Source: Welwitschia mirabilis (Eukaryota > Gnetophyta > Gnetopsida > Welwitschiales). Taken from it: a stretch of DNA of 64,000 nucleotides. Under the pieces are notes generated by a model that saw nothing but the letters and a program-made list of their open reading frames with translations, had not been told where the DNA came from and made no database searches. Each line of letters begins with the position of its first letter. Positions within the stretch are counted from its first letter, which is position 1. The DNA is taken from the NCBI GenBank assembly GCA_051453625.1, contig JBOZIK010000001.1, positions 145,091,257 through 145,155,256 of the forward strand, read 5' to 3'. Positions 24,191 through 35,065 of this stretch are shown one piece after another. Made by a program: the position numbers and the translations under genes.

Positions 24191-24742
24191 TTTGAGTAGG
24201 TAGGGGTATTATGTGGAAAAAAAAATCATGGGTAATGGCCATTTTGGAAATGAGTAGCCATTTACTTTATCATGTTTAGAGGAAATCAAATTGTAATGAA
24301 TATGCTATGCTTAAAGGGAATTTAGGTGTAATGAATATTCTATTTTCAGAATCTGTTGTGGTAAAATATGTAAGACCTTAATCTTAGAGGATTAATCCAT
24401 GATTAAAATTTCTCTTAAAGCTTTGTCAATCAGAGTGAGGGGTGAGATGAAGAGTATGCTTGGTAGTTGGAGTAAGGAATAAAGAAGTGAGGGATCTTAG
24501 AGTTAAAAGGTTAAGAGGAGCTCTTTGTTAGAAACTTAAGAATAAGGTTTCTTGTGTAAGATTGGCTTAGTTATAATTTTTCTTTAAAGGCCACCAATTA
24601 TTACTATAATCTTGTATTTAATAGCATTATGAAATATATATTTTCTTAGAGTTTTTATCGTAATTTCTCTATTAATTTCCCCTTCTACTTCTTTTCCCTC
24701 TTGTGTAGAGCACTATTTGCTCTTAATCCTACTACCTTTGCA
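24191..24742 (+). repeat. Right LTR of element E
   Basis: The second copy, with the start near tttgagtaggtagg and the end near acctttgca. A run of A and G (aaaaaagaaaattaaag) lies just upstream and could be a weak polypurine tract. Confidence 0.6.
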
Positions 24743-27373
24743 TAGTTATCATAAAAAAATGCTATGTTAAACAAAATAAGAGGGTATGTTATGGCAAGCA
24801 AAAAAAAAAAAGGCTCATGTGGTGCATCATAGCTAATAAGGTTGAATTTGAATCTTCTAGAATTTGGCTTGATAACCCAATAATTGTGAAAATATAATCA
24901 ACAAAATAAAATAAAAGGACTCAGCAAGCATATTAGTTTTCATGATGAAGAAGACATCATGACAATGTTTTTTTCCCTTAGAATTTCAAGCTTTGAGTTT
25001 TCATTCAAAGGTTTAAAAATAACATTTTCTTAAAATTATAATATCTAAAGCTAACTAAATGAAATAAATGCTTATACATAAACTTCTAAGTACACCTTGT
25101 AAAATAGACCTGATCATTAGGGTAAATCTCTCACAATGCTATAAAGTAGGGTAAGGATCCTAATTTCCTAAGGCAAGAAAGGTATGTATTCAATTTTTTT
25201 TTTTTTTTGTTAAGTATATGTATTGACAATGGAATCAAAAAGGATAGATACTTTAATTTGATTGATGAACTTGAATAAATTTACATGTAGAGATTTACTA
25301 TGATTAAGACTTTAAAAACTAACAAAAAGATTTAATGATAATTCCCACCTCCTAATTTCATTATTGACATAAACGACTACCTTCCTTAAGGGAAAAAGGA
25401 AATTCGATCTATATCTAATATTTATATTCATTTTTTAAAATAAATGGTACTTACAAAGTTAATATATCTAATACTTAATGTTGCCTAGACAATACAAGAC
25501 AAGGTTACTATGCCCTCTATGGATGATAGCAAAATTTAAAGCCATTATGTCTTCTCCAAAATGCATTGATACTTCATTGTATAGGATGAGATTACTTTGT
25601 GTTTCATTACTATGCGCCCCATAAATAATACTAATTATAATTTTTCTTATGAACTCATTACCCTTACTAAATTAGAATTAAGAATTAATATGCTCTAACT
25701 TTTTATAGTTTTTGTAAGGAATACTTTAACATTCAATTAATTTAAAAAAAATCCAAATAAAATATCATCATGTAAACTTTTCATTACTAAAAGTAATAAA
25801 GTCTTAAAAATAACATTATCTTAAGACAATAATACATCATGTGCTAATTTAAAATTGTACAAAAGTGGAAATTTATTTGTTATTATTTAGAGTAAAAAGG
25901 AGTTAAATTACATAAGGATACACTATGTCATGTTTTACACAAGGTAAAAATAAACAAAGGTAGAAAAATTTTGGGTGTTATAAAGAAAAAGCTTAGGAGA
26001 GTTGACTTTGTCAATGTCAAATATAGTATAAATTAAAAAAATCATTTGTAGTTCATAAGTTTTTTTATCTACTGCGTTTATGCATTTTACAGTTTTCAAA
26101 AAATTATTTGTAGTCCATAGGTTTTTGTAACTATTGCGTTTATGCATGTTACAGGTTTCAAAAACATGACTAGAGAGTTTTACATTATAAGGAAGCCATT
26201 TTCAAGTGCTAACATTAATGTGTTTATGATGATTCTCATAAATAACTCCTTACATAATAATAAAACAAATACATAAAACATAAAACTTTTAAGAAATCAA
26301 TGTCCTTCATAATCTACAAAGGCTTCCTTAAATCAACATCATTTTGACTTACTTTCAACTATTAGACAAGTTTGGAATTATGGTTAAAAGGAAATAAGTT
26401 AACATACTCAAGCTTGTATGAATACTCATGAAAGGCATTATTATTTAAAGTGTGTCTAATCATTAAGCATCTTGATGTTTCTGAGACCCTAAAAAAGAAA
26501 GTACAATGCATGATCAAGAAGAGAATGAATGACTATATAGAAGACTTTAGTAAATTTTGAAGAAATTGTAAGAAATGGTGTACTTGTATAGAGATTCTAG
26601 ACTTTTGGAACACTAAGCATACACTTAAATCATTTTTGAATGATTCCAATGGTAAATGCCATAAGAAGGTATCATTTATCATAATTTTATGTTGTGTTAA
26701 AAGTAGTAGAGATGAAAGCTTGTAGTTGATCCCTCTAGCTTGGAAGGTGGCCATCAAATACCTAGGTCTTACAAATGATTACTAAGTAAGCCACTGAAGC
26801 TCACACAAGGTGTGCCTTGAATACATAAGTAGAACCAAAAGCCAATTTGCATATTGTAGGAATTGAACCCAAGACATTGAGTCTCATGAATTCTAAACAT
26901 GTATTATGAATGGTGAACAACTAGAAATTTCATTGTAGTAAAAAGGAGAATCAATTCTAATAAATATTATTGTAATTAATTAAAAACAAAAAATGCATAT
27001 TTAATATTAAAGTATCTAAGTTTAAAAAATCATAGTCAGCCATTTAAATATCGTGTACCCTCTTTTAACATTCATAAATACATCATCTACTTACATAAAC
27101 AATATTCAACATTTACTTACTTTATGGAAGATGCTAGTCCGCATTATATTTTTAACTATTGTGTTCAAGGGGCATGTATTACTAGAAAGTTCGGTACTTC
27201 TAATTCTTCACCTTAGGCATCAACTTGTGCAACAACTTTCCCTTAAAAAGAAAAAGCTACAAAATATGTCATCTGATAACCTTTTTCAAAGCCTACTACC
27301 AAAAATGCTAGGTTATCAATCTCATAGATTATTGTCTAGCTATCTAAAACGTCCTTCTACAAACTCATTGGCT
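24743..27373. other. AT-rich spacer downstream of the HD-Zip gene
   Basis: No supported gene. It includes a two-copy tandem repeat (26044-26165) and, at about 26790-26930, a segment with ggaattgaacccaagac that again resembles a tRNA-derived SINE relic. The part nearest 27373 must contain the 3' untranslated region of the HD-Zip gene; no convincing polyadenylation signal was picked out. Confidence 0.55.
26044..26165. repeat. Two-copy tandem repeat, 61-bp unit
   Basis: The unit starting atttgtagt and containing tgcgtttatgcat occurs at 26044-26104 and again at 26105-26165 with about ten differences. An open frame on the minus strand across it is probably incidental. Confidence 0.85.
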
Positions 27374-28472
27374 TCAATTGAATGAGGTTGATGGGTGTTG
27401 GGAAGACATGAAGCGTTGACAGGAGGGACAGATAGAAAGGGTGGCAGCAGCAGCAGTTGCAGTTGCAGAAATGGAGTTTGTTGCAGACAGTGTAATGCCT
27501 CTCATGGCTCTCAGCTCCTGCAATTCCTTCTCCAGCTTTGAATTATGGTCTTTGAGCCTTTGGCAGCACTGCTTCAGCTCCTTGTACTCCATCTCTATCC
27601 TCTTCAGCTTCGTCCTGATCCACATAAAATCAATACCACCTTGGATTTCCATTTCTTATTTGATAAAATCCTTCAATGGATATGCCTACATTCTTTCAGC
27701 TTCAGCTTCAGTTTCAGTTTCAGTAGTTTTATTATTAAGAATGATGCCTTGCCTTGCTCTGCGGTTCTGAAACCACACCTCCACCTGCCGTGGCTCCAGA
27801 TTCAGTCTGCTCGCCAAAGCCCACTTGTCCTTCTGCAAATTCCAGCAGACCCACAAATGAGTTCTCATTCCCAAAATGGCGACGAACCATTTTTCATCTT
27901 TGTCTAAACAAAAGCAGCAAAAGAAAGCCACAGGAGAGGAACCAGAGTCAGAGTAGAATGCTCTTTGAAATTCTCTTCCAAGAGAATGGACTGAGCTCTC
28001 GACAGCCTCAGCTTCTTGCGAGGCGTCTCCGAAACTTCACTCTCCTGGAACGCATGTGGGCCACTGCAAATTCAACCATAATCAACACACTTCTCCAATC
28101 TTACAGAACTCTAACACAAAAAAAAGCAAGACCAAGCTTAAGCGACCCAGCACTATTCTTCTATTACAAGAAATGACTCACAGTTAAATCCAAATGACTC
28201 CCTAACTATCTGATTTTTATTGTGACCTCTGTCAAAGCCAACAGATAAAGAAGAAAGACAAAGATACTGTAGGCACTGTGCGGACTAAGCAGCCCGCCAG
28301 AGGAGACTAGACGGGCCAGGAGCGTAATCGAAAACAAGGAAACAAAGGGAGTGCACTGAACATGCCTGGAAATGCTGAGACTGATGCCAAGACTGAGGTC
28401 TGGTTCAGTGGCTTTGTCCATTTCCTTCACATATTCCGGGGAATGGCTAATGCCCAGAAGCGAGTTTCTCAT
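27374..28472 (-). CDS. HD-Zip class II homeodomain-leucine zipper transcription factor, four exons
   Basis: Nuclear transcription factor predicted to bind CAAT(C/G)ATTG as a dimer. Model on the minus strand: exon 1 28472-28357, exon 2 28063-27943, exon 3 27832-27753, exon 4 27614-27374, giving 185 residues. Residues 24-33 hold an EAR-like LSLGISLS repression motif. The homeodomain (about 53-112) starts RKKLRLSRAQ and ends with recognition helix QVEVWFQNRRAR. The zipper has leucines at 119, 126, 133 and 140, and the class II mark CPSC is at 168-171. Intron sites before KDKWALA and after NRRAR match known HD-Zip II genes; frames join exactly. Intron 3 uses a GC donor. The exon 1 donor (CA|gtgcac) is the least certain. 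The protein is short for the class, with unusual residues (T78-L79, D81, W83, E92, and Q after CPSC). Confidence 0.9.
27615..27752 (-). other. GC-AG intron of the HD-Zip gene (138 bases)
   Basis: The exon ends GCAAG and the intron starts GCAAGG; the acceptor is GATCAG before GACGAAG. Joining restores R-A-R-T-K-L-K at the junction of homeodomain and zipper. No GT donor near the exon end keeps the frame without a long insertion. Hexamer repeats of the form GAAACT/GAAGCT lie in the intron (27698-27728). Confidence 0.75.
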
Positions 28473-28540
28473 TATTTAAGCGGAGAGAATGACAGAAGAA
28501 GAGATAGGGATGAGGTTGAAAAGTGCTGAGTTTGGCTTGG

Positions 28541-28547
28541 ATATAAA
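28541..28547 (-). promoter_or_regulatory. Candidate TATA element of the HD-Zip gene
   Basis: Minus-strand TTTATAT lies about 70 bases before the start codon, which would leave a 5' leader of roughly 40 bases. It is weak evidence in AT-rich DNA. Confidence 0.3.
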
Positions 28548-28643
28548 GGGATTGTGGAATCAACTGAAATGAAATGGATTATTATGGCGAGATAAAGTGT
28601 GGGAGAAATGGTTGGTGTGAGTTTGTGAATGTCATGTGTAGGC

Positions 28644-28652
28644 GAATGATTG
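28644..28652 (-). promoter_or_regulatory. Near-match to the HD-Zip II binding site
   Basis: Plus-strand GAATGATTG, 8 of 9 bases of CAATGATTG, about 175 bases upstream of the start codon. Confidence 0.35.
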
Positions 28653-28729
28653 AGCGTGGTGGGTCTTGGCGTGAAGCAGCCGCTACCACAATTGAATCGA
28701 TGTTGTTGTTGAAAGGTGTATGTTTTGAG

Positions 28730-28738
28730 CAATGATTG
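28730..28738 (-). promoter_or_regulatory. Perfect HD-Zip II binding site in the HD-Zip II promoter
   Basis: CAATGATTG is an exact match to the pseudopalindrome CAAT(C/G)ATTG preferred by class II HD-Zip proteins (class I prefers A/T in the centre). It lies 258 bases upstream of the start codon, where autoregulation could act. Confidence 0.5.
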
Positions 28739-28763
28739 GCGATGGCCAATCCTTAAGGAAAGG

Positions 28764-28772
28764 CAATGATGG
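28764..28772 (-). promoter_or_regulatory. Near-match to the HD-Zip II binding site
   Basis: Plus-strand CAATGATGG, 8 of 9 bases of the consensus, 26 bases beyond the perfect site. Confidence 0.35.
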
Positions 28773-28779
28773 GCACCCT

Positions 28780-31700
28780 TGCATTCAACCTTAATTTCAT
28801 AACCCTCACTGTCTCCTCACCACCCTTTGCTCATTCAAGATTGCAACTCATTTCAAGATTCTTGCAATTGGATATTCGCCCATTTATAGAGATTTTTTTA
28901 TCATTGTGCTTATGCAATCATCATCTCCTCTGAATAACCCCATCTCATTGTTTCTAATTGTGTCCTTCAAAATATTAAATGTGGATTATGATTGCCTTTA
29001 TATGTGATATTGCATGATTGCCCATATGTGGCATCAGCTCATTCCTCGCTTTCATTGACTCTTGGCTTCCATCATGAATGTCAAGGGGTTGGCGTCTTCT
29101 CTTCTCTCTTTATTCCAACCTAGAGATGCCCTTTTTCTTAGTTGTGTCTTAGTTTGTGAGGAATAGGGTAATCTTTAGATGGGGAACTTCGATATTATAT
29201 TACTCTAATGTACTTTGATATCTCCTCTCATTGAAGAATACAACCTATTAAACAATTTACAAGAAATCACTTTTATAAATATGAAGTAAAAAAGGAAAAT
29301 CACACACAAAGGAAGATGGAATTACCATTTTTATATCCCAAGTATAAGGGTAATAATAAACATTTAATTTATTGTGTTAAAAATTTTAAGTTATCTTCTC
29401 ATTACAAATAATAGGCCCTAAGGGTAAGGCTTTTTTAGGATAAGGCTTTTTAGTAAACAAAGGTTGCTCATAACAAGAATTGCATATCAAACATTTTACT
29501 TCATCTTTAATAATTCAAATTTTAAAAAGTATATAAATTAATAGATTGTAAATATATAAGTTACATATGAAAATATTATTTCTAATTTTTAATAAATTCT
29601 AAAAATGATATAGTATATTTTATCAATTCACTTCTCTGTGTAGGCATTTTACTTAGATTCATGAAATCATATTATAGATATGTAGTATAATAAATCTCTA
29701 AGCTAGTTTAATTCACCAATTTTGACTAAGTTAGATTTTCAACTTTAGAAACAATCCATTTATACATTTTCCATAGTTTAAAAGAGCATAATAATGATTC
29801 CGCAAAAACTCAATAAGAAGTGTGAACTAGATTATTCTCAACTCTAATACTTTCATACATTCTATAATTGATTACTTAAGCTTAGCTACTCTAGCTTTGA
29901 GATTTTCTTCTAATATAGTAATCTAATGCTATGGTATGCTTTCTAAGGATTGGAACTTGAAATGAATGATGACCCTAGTTGAAATGCATTCAAAATTACT
30001 TTTAGAAATGTTTATCCATTATCAAGAGGATTTGATCTAGTTCAACTTAAAAGTAGACGTATCATGTAAATATTACTTATAATATCATTGAATTTTTATG
30101 TTAGAAAATTTAAATCTTTAAAATCAGTTAAGACATTTTTCAATCCTCTACTTAAAAAAAGTACGACTGAATTTTTTTGCATGTCTTTTATTACTATAAT
30201 CATATTCATATTCCTTTAAAATTCGAAGAAGAGACACTATTTAAAAAAAAAAAAAGGAAGTTTAAATTAGAGGATAATCAAGACTATATGATCATTCCAA
30301 ACCATTCTAGACTATCAAATATGTTTATCTATAACACCAAGAAAATAAATATTATTTTTAATTATTTTAAGTTTAAAGAAAAATAGTATTATAAAAAAAA
30401 CATAGATATGACTGTCAATAGTAATATTATGTCTATCACTTACTCTACTTCTAACCTTTCATAGCCATTCCCATTTACATATGAATTAGGTTACCAATAT
30501 ATGTCATATTCGATTTTTGCATTTCAAAGCTTGTTTAGGTAAATTCAATGTTATGTCATCTATTATAACTTGATAATTTAGATAATAAACCCATTTTTTC
30601 AACTAGTAAGTAAATAAATATAAAAATAAATAAATAAACTCGTTCGCTTTTTTACCCTTAAGCATAAGAAAATGTAATAATTAGGTATTTATTATTATAA
30701 AAAACCTTTAACAAAGGGAAAATAGATATGTTAGTAATACTAACTAGTCTGTCAAAATTCAAGTAGCTATAAAAACATTTAGTTATTCTTAACAAATTTG
30801 ATCAAACATGTTATTCATAGGAATTAAAAAACATTTTTACATATTTACTTGTTTGATACTTTCACCATCTATAGAACAATAAATAGATTTGCATTAAGCA
30901 AAATGCATAACAATATCTAGAAGAAAAATAAACTCATAGAGACCTAATATTCCTACTTTACACTATTCAATTTGTTAATTGAATATATGCTAGGACATTT
31001 TCTTGTTCTCTTCTAATGGTACTTTAATCGTAATTTGATATTTATAGAAAACCAAAATTGATTTCTTAATGTTTATTTTAATAATTTTAATATATTCATC
31101 TACATATTTTACTTCTCAGAGTACAAATGTATGATGCTTATAATAGTTTCTTATAATAATTATAAATTCTTAAAATTAATAAAACTTTGAATGATTTTTC
31201 ATTAAAATTAAAATTGCATAACTCTCATAACATATGATATATAAAGAACACATATTAATGAATGATGTTTATAACAACTATTATGGTGTACAAAATCATA
31301 ACAAATCATGTAATATCATACAAAACACAAGCTTGATGCATAAAGTAGTTAGTTTAGCTCATGTTTGTAAGTTGTTAAGAGCTTCAAAGTCTTAAGTTAA
31401 AATTGTATAATGTGTGGGTTCTCTTGTGGTTTATTCCATCTAGTCAAGGGGTACATGCAAGTTGGCTTCTGATTTATATTCATGTACTTAAGTTTCCCTT
31501 AGGCATGGACTTTAAAATATTGAATATAAATCATATGTAAGAGCTTAACATTGTGTGAACAGTTCTTAAGCTGGCGGAAGATACACCATGGATTTTTCAG
31601 TAGCTAAGAAAACTAGTTAATTTGGTGAATATGGTATTAGTTTTTCATGAATTAACTTCCTTATGAGAAAAAAGTACAAAACACAAAATACATAAAACAA

Positions 31701-33767
31701 TGCTATGCATGAAATATGTTTTAATTTAAAATAAAAGCATCTTAATAAAGATGATCATCTAGGAAATATAAGAAGACTATACTAATTGCTTAAAGTAAAA
31801 CATTGAGCATGTGAAACCTTACCTTCATAAATGTTTAAATAATAAATTAGATACATAACTTAGCTAATAATTTATTTGATGCTAGAATAGCATGAACAAA
31901 TCATATAAAAAATTTCTTAAGGTCTCTTTAATACCAAGTGTTTTTAAGAACTAATTGTAAAATATATATGACTAATAATGCTATCATGAAAGCAAAGAAG
32001 CTGAATTGGATATTGCACATAGATGTAATGATGATCACTTTAGTTACATAATTTCTTTTCTATAAAAATGTTTTCATTAAAATAAGAAGAAATATCAAAA
32101 CGAAGAGATCAAGAAGGATCCCAAATATTAATAGAATATTAATGAAAATGTTTCTTCTAACAAGGGGAATCACTAAGTAATGTTTGAGTGTAACTTTTGA
32201 GATTTTACTGAACTGTTCCAATAATAGACATTATCTTGAATACTTGTTTAAATTGTTAATTTTAAAATTTTATAGAAATGATATCATTATATTTTTCTCT
32301 ATTCTTTTAAGGATTACAATTTTTAAGGATTACAGTTAAACCATTTTACACTATAACTAATTATTAGAATGATAATACCAAATATCTTTAATAGTTGCAA
32401 TATGGTTTTGGAGAGTCAAAGTTGAAATTGCTAGTTTTCCCCATTAATGAGACATTTAGACCACTATATGGATAAATTAAGATGAAAAGTAGTGTTGAGT
32501 TGAGACTTTTAATAGCACATTAAAAGTTCTAAATAGTATTGAGAAACTAGAACTCTTAATAGCAATGAGAGACTAGAAGACTAAAAGTTGCACATAAGAA
32601 ACATATAATTAATATGACAAAAGTTACTTTTCTTATTAAAGATGTAGGTTTAATAATTAATACAAAAATTATATTTGAATATAAAGTAGTTGAGGATATA
32701 ACTCCACAATTTCTCTTCAAATTTAACAACCACTTTATCGACTAGAAAAATAATAATATAAAATTTTAGTAATGATGATGAATGAATAAGACAAGATTCA
32801 AGAAAAACATATGGTTGAATTCAAAACCTAGAACTAGTTAATAAGTTTAGTCCCTTTTTTTCCACTAAAATAATTAATTACTAACATAATGATAATATTT
32901 TTGTTTTAAGTAGAGAAAGATGACATGAAATTTACAAAAGACTCCTTTTTTTTAAAAAAAGTACTTTCTTTCATTTAGAAATAGCCAAATGGCTCTAATA
33001 ATGTTTCCTCATTAATTTTCTGATTTTTATGGGGAAAAATGTGAATTTCTTATCTCATATTAGTTAAGATTATTTAGGGTAATGAAGTTAAAAAAATTTA
33101 TGCAATTTTTCTAAATTTTTAACATTATTAATTTTTTCCTTAGAAAAACAACCACTCATGAACTAAAGGTTTAAAAGAGCAAAGAATATAAAGAGATCGA
33201 GGATGATTATATAAATTTTTATTAGAAGAATTAATTCTTCAAAATCAGAGTTTTGGAGGGATGAAAGAGTTTACCTGCAACTGCAGAACATAGTGTTTTA
33301 TCAATTTCATAAAAGGTGAAGTAACCATCGTTGGTGAAGTAATTTGAATAAGAATGAAAAAATGAAAATATCATCCCTTTATTGTTTCTAAGCCTCTTCA
33401 AAAGTTTCAAAATCAACATCTCATAAAAGTATTTCATCTTGATAATCTTAGTTGAAAGTTTACTAATATGTAGTACCTATTACATCATTTTATCTAAAAG
33501 AGCAAGCAAGAAGAATTTTAAGTAAGTCTCATGAAATAAGATAAAGAAAATAAAGGTAGAGGATATAAATAAATGTAAGAACACTTTAATAGCTCTAGTG
33601 AAAAATCTAATTTACTTATATCATGATCAAGAAATGGATTTTTAACATTGATATGTATCTTGAGAGAGCTACTAAAGAAACAAAAAGATAATGCTTACAT
33701 TACATAATAACTTTATTGAAATTATTATAATGAATAAATGAAATGATAAATAATTTTATGTTGGGAA
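28780..33767. other. AT-rich spacer
   Basis: The first few hundred bases are likely distal promoter of the HD-Zip gene (less AT-rich, up to about 29150). Beyond that I see only AT-rich DNA with no supportable gene, LTR pair or RNA. Short open frames at 30177-30386 and 33231-33437 have no family resemblance. Confidence 0.55.
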
Positions 33768-33772
33768 AGATA
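33768..33772 (+). repeat. Target site duplication of element B, left copy (AGATA)
   Basis: It is identical to 44859-44863 on the other side of the element. Confidence 0.85.
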
Positions 33773-35065
33773 TGTTGAGTTAATATTTGCCAATTTGATG
33801 TCAAACTAATGTTTTCTATTTAGCAAAACATGTTGTATCTTGTGTAGAAAATATTAATCATTGCAGGTCAGAAGCAGAAATAATTTATCATAATTTAAAT
33901 CTAAACCTATTAGTTTTTATACCTAGTAAGGGTTTGATCAGACTCCTAAGGTGTTGACTACATGTGTAGCTTACATAGAAATATAATGAGCTGAATTCAG
34001 AGGAGTCAACTAGATACATAAGGGGTCGACCGGACCTATGCATCTAGTATTCTCAACCTATTGTTAAGGGGTCAAATGGGTACATGAAGTATCGATTGGA
34101 CCTAAGCATAAAAATTTTACAACCAATCATCAAGGGGTTAACTGGATTCTTAAGGAGTCAACCGAACCTGAAGCAGAAAATAGTGTTGTAATTTTTTTTG
34201 AATAAGAAGGATGACTAGATGAATATGCGAGTGACTGGATAAGTGATTAGCTAGATCTTGAGGGGTCGACTAGACATAGAGCCATAAGATACAGGAGTCA
34301 ACTGAAAGAACATGAGGACAAATGACTTTATTAATGGTACTAGATAAGGTTGACTAAACTTTTAAGGAATCAACTATTCATGACGGAAACAAAAATTTTT
34401 TTAGCTGTTATGAGCCCGTTTTTTGTCTATTGGAAGATCTTTTTACTTGTAAAAACCCTAAAAGTCTTCTACTATATATTTGCCAAGAGTCAAGATCACT
34501 ATACCACTCTTTGAATATTGTGAAATCATTTATTGTACTCGTTTGACATTCTTTCTACTTGACCAAAGCTAAATTAAGAGCTGTAGTTATCATTGTATAC
34601 TTGATCAAGTTAGTTGTACTATACACATTCAGATTGTACCATCTTCTCAAGTAGTGTAGTAATAATTTTCTTGAGTCAAAGATCAGGTGAAACCTGTGCA
34701 TTCTAGCACACCATTGTTACTACTTCACTTTCTTATAAAAGGTTGAGACTAAGCCTCAAAAACATCTAATTATAAAGGTTATAGGTGAATTTGGAATATG
34801 TGGAAAGAGATTAACAAAGATCTAGATTAGGCTTGGATAAAATCTGATCATCGAGAGTGGAGTAGGGGATCTCTTGAATCACTATAAATCTTGTGTGCTT
34901 TTCATAGTATTTTTGTGCTTTCTTTTCTTTAGTTTTTTAGAATAGTTCAGTTTTATATGCATAATTTTTAGTGTTCATTTCAAGAAAATTTATTTTTATG
35001 AAGTTATTTGATTAAATTTTTAGAATCCTATTCATCCCCCTCCTCTAGGGTTCTCGATCCTTTAG
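33773..35065 (+). repeat. 5' LTR of element B
   Basis: It starts tgttgagttaatattt, as in many Sireviruses, and aligns throughout with 43515-44858. The middle has repeated blocks of the form ggggtcgac(c/t)(g/a)ga. The end is eroded after ctcgatcc; the usual terminal ACA is not found, and gypsy sequence follows. Confidence 0.85.

Larger units (their letters stand above)
23183..24742 (+). mobile_element. Element E: short non-autonomous LTR retrotransposon (TRIM-like)
   Basis: Positions 23183-23732 and about 24191-24742 are direct repeats of some 550 bases; both contain tatgtgga, aatggcca/atagccat, ggaaatgagcatccattta-like and cctcttgtgtaaagcac-like blocks in the same order. Only about 460 bases separate them. 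The left repeat ends acaaca and is followed after three bases by TGGTATTATTGGC, similar to a primer binding site. The internal part has no gag or pol. This is the architecture of miniature LTR elements, although the LTRs are longer than in classical TRIMs. No target duplication is evident. An alternative is an unequal deletion of a larger element. Confidence 0.65.

Noticed and set aside
27441-28176. Plus-strand open frames of 109-140 codons over the HD-Zip gene
   Set aside because: They are antisense shadows of the minus-strand exons, whose homeodomain and zipper are unmistakable.
28472-28732. A minus-strand 86-codon frame directly upstream of the HD-Zip start
   Set aside because: Low-complexity, ends exactly at the region of the HD-Zip start, and covers the likely promoter and 5' leader.
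33231-33437. A minus-strand 68-codon frame (MKYFYEMLIL...)
   Set aside because: No recognisable domain and no supporting context; treated as chance.
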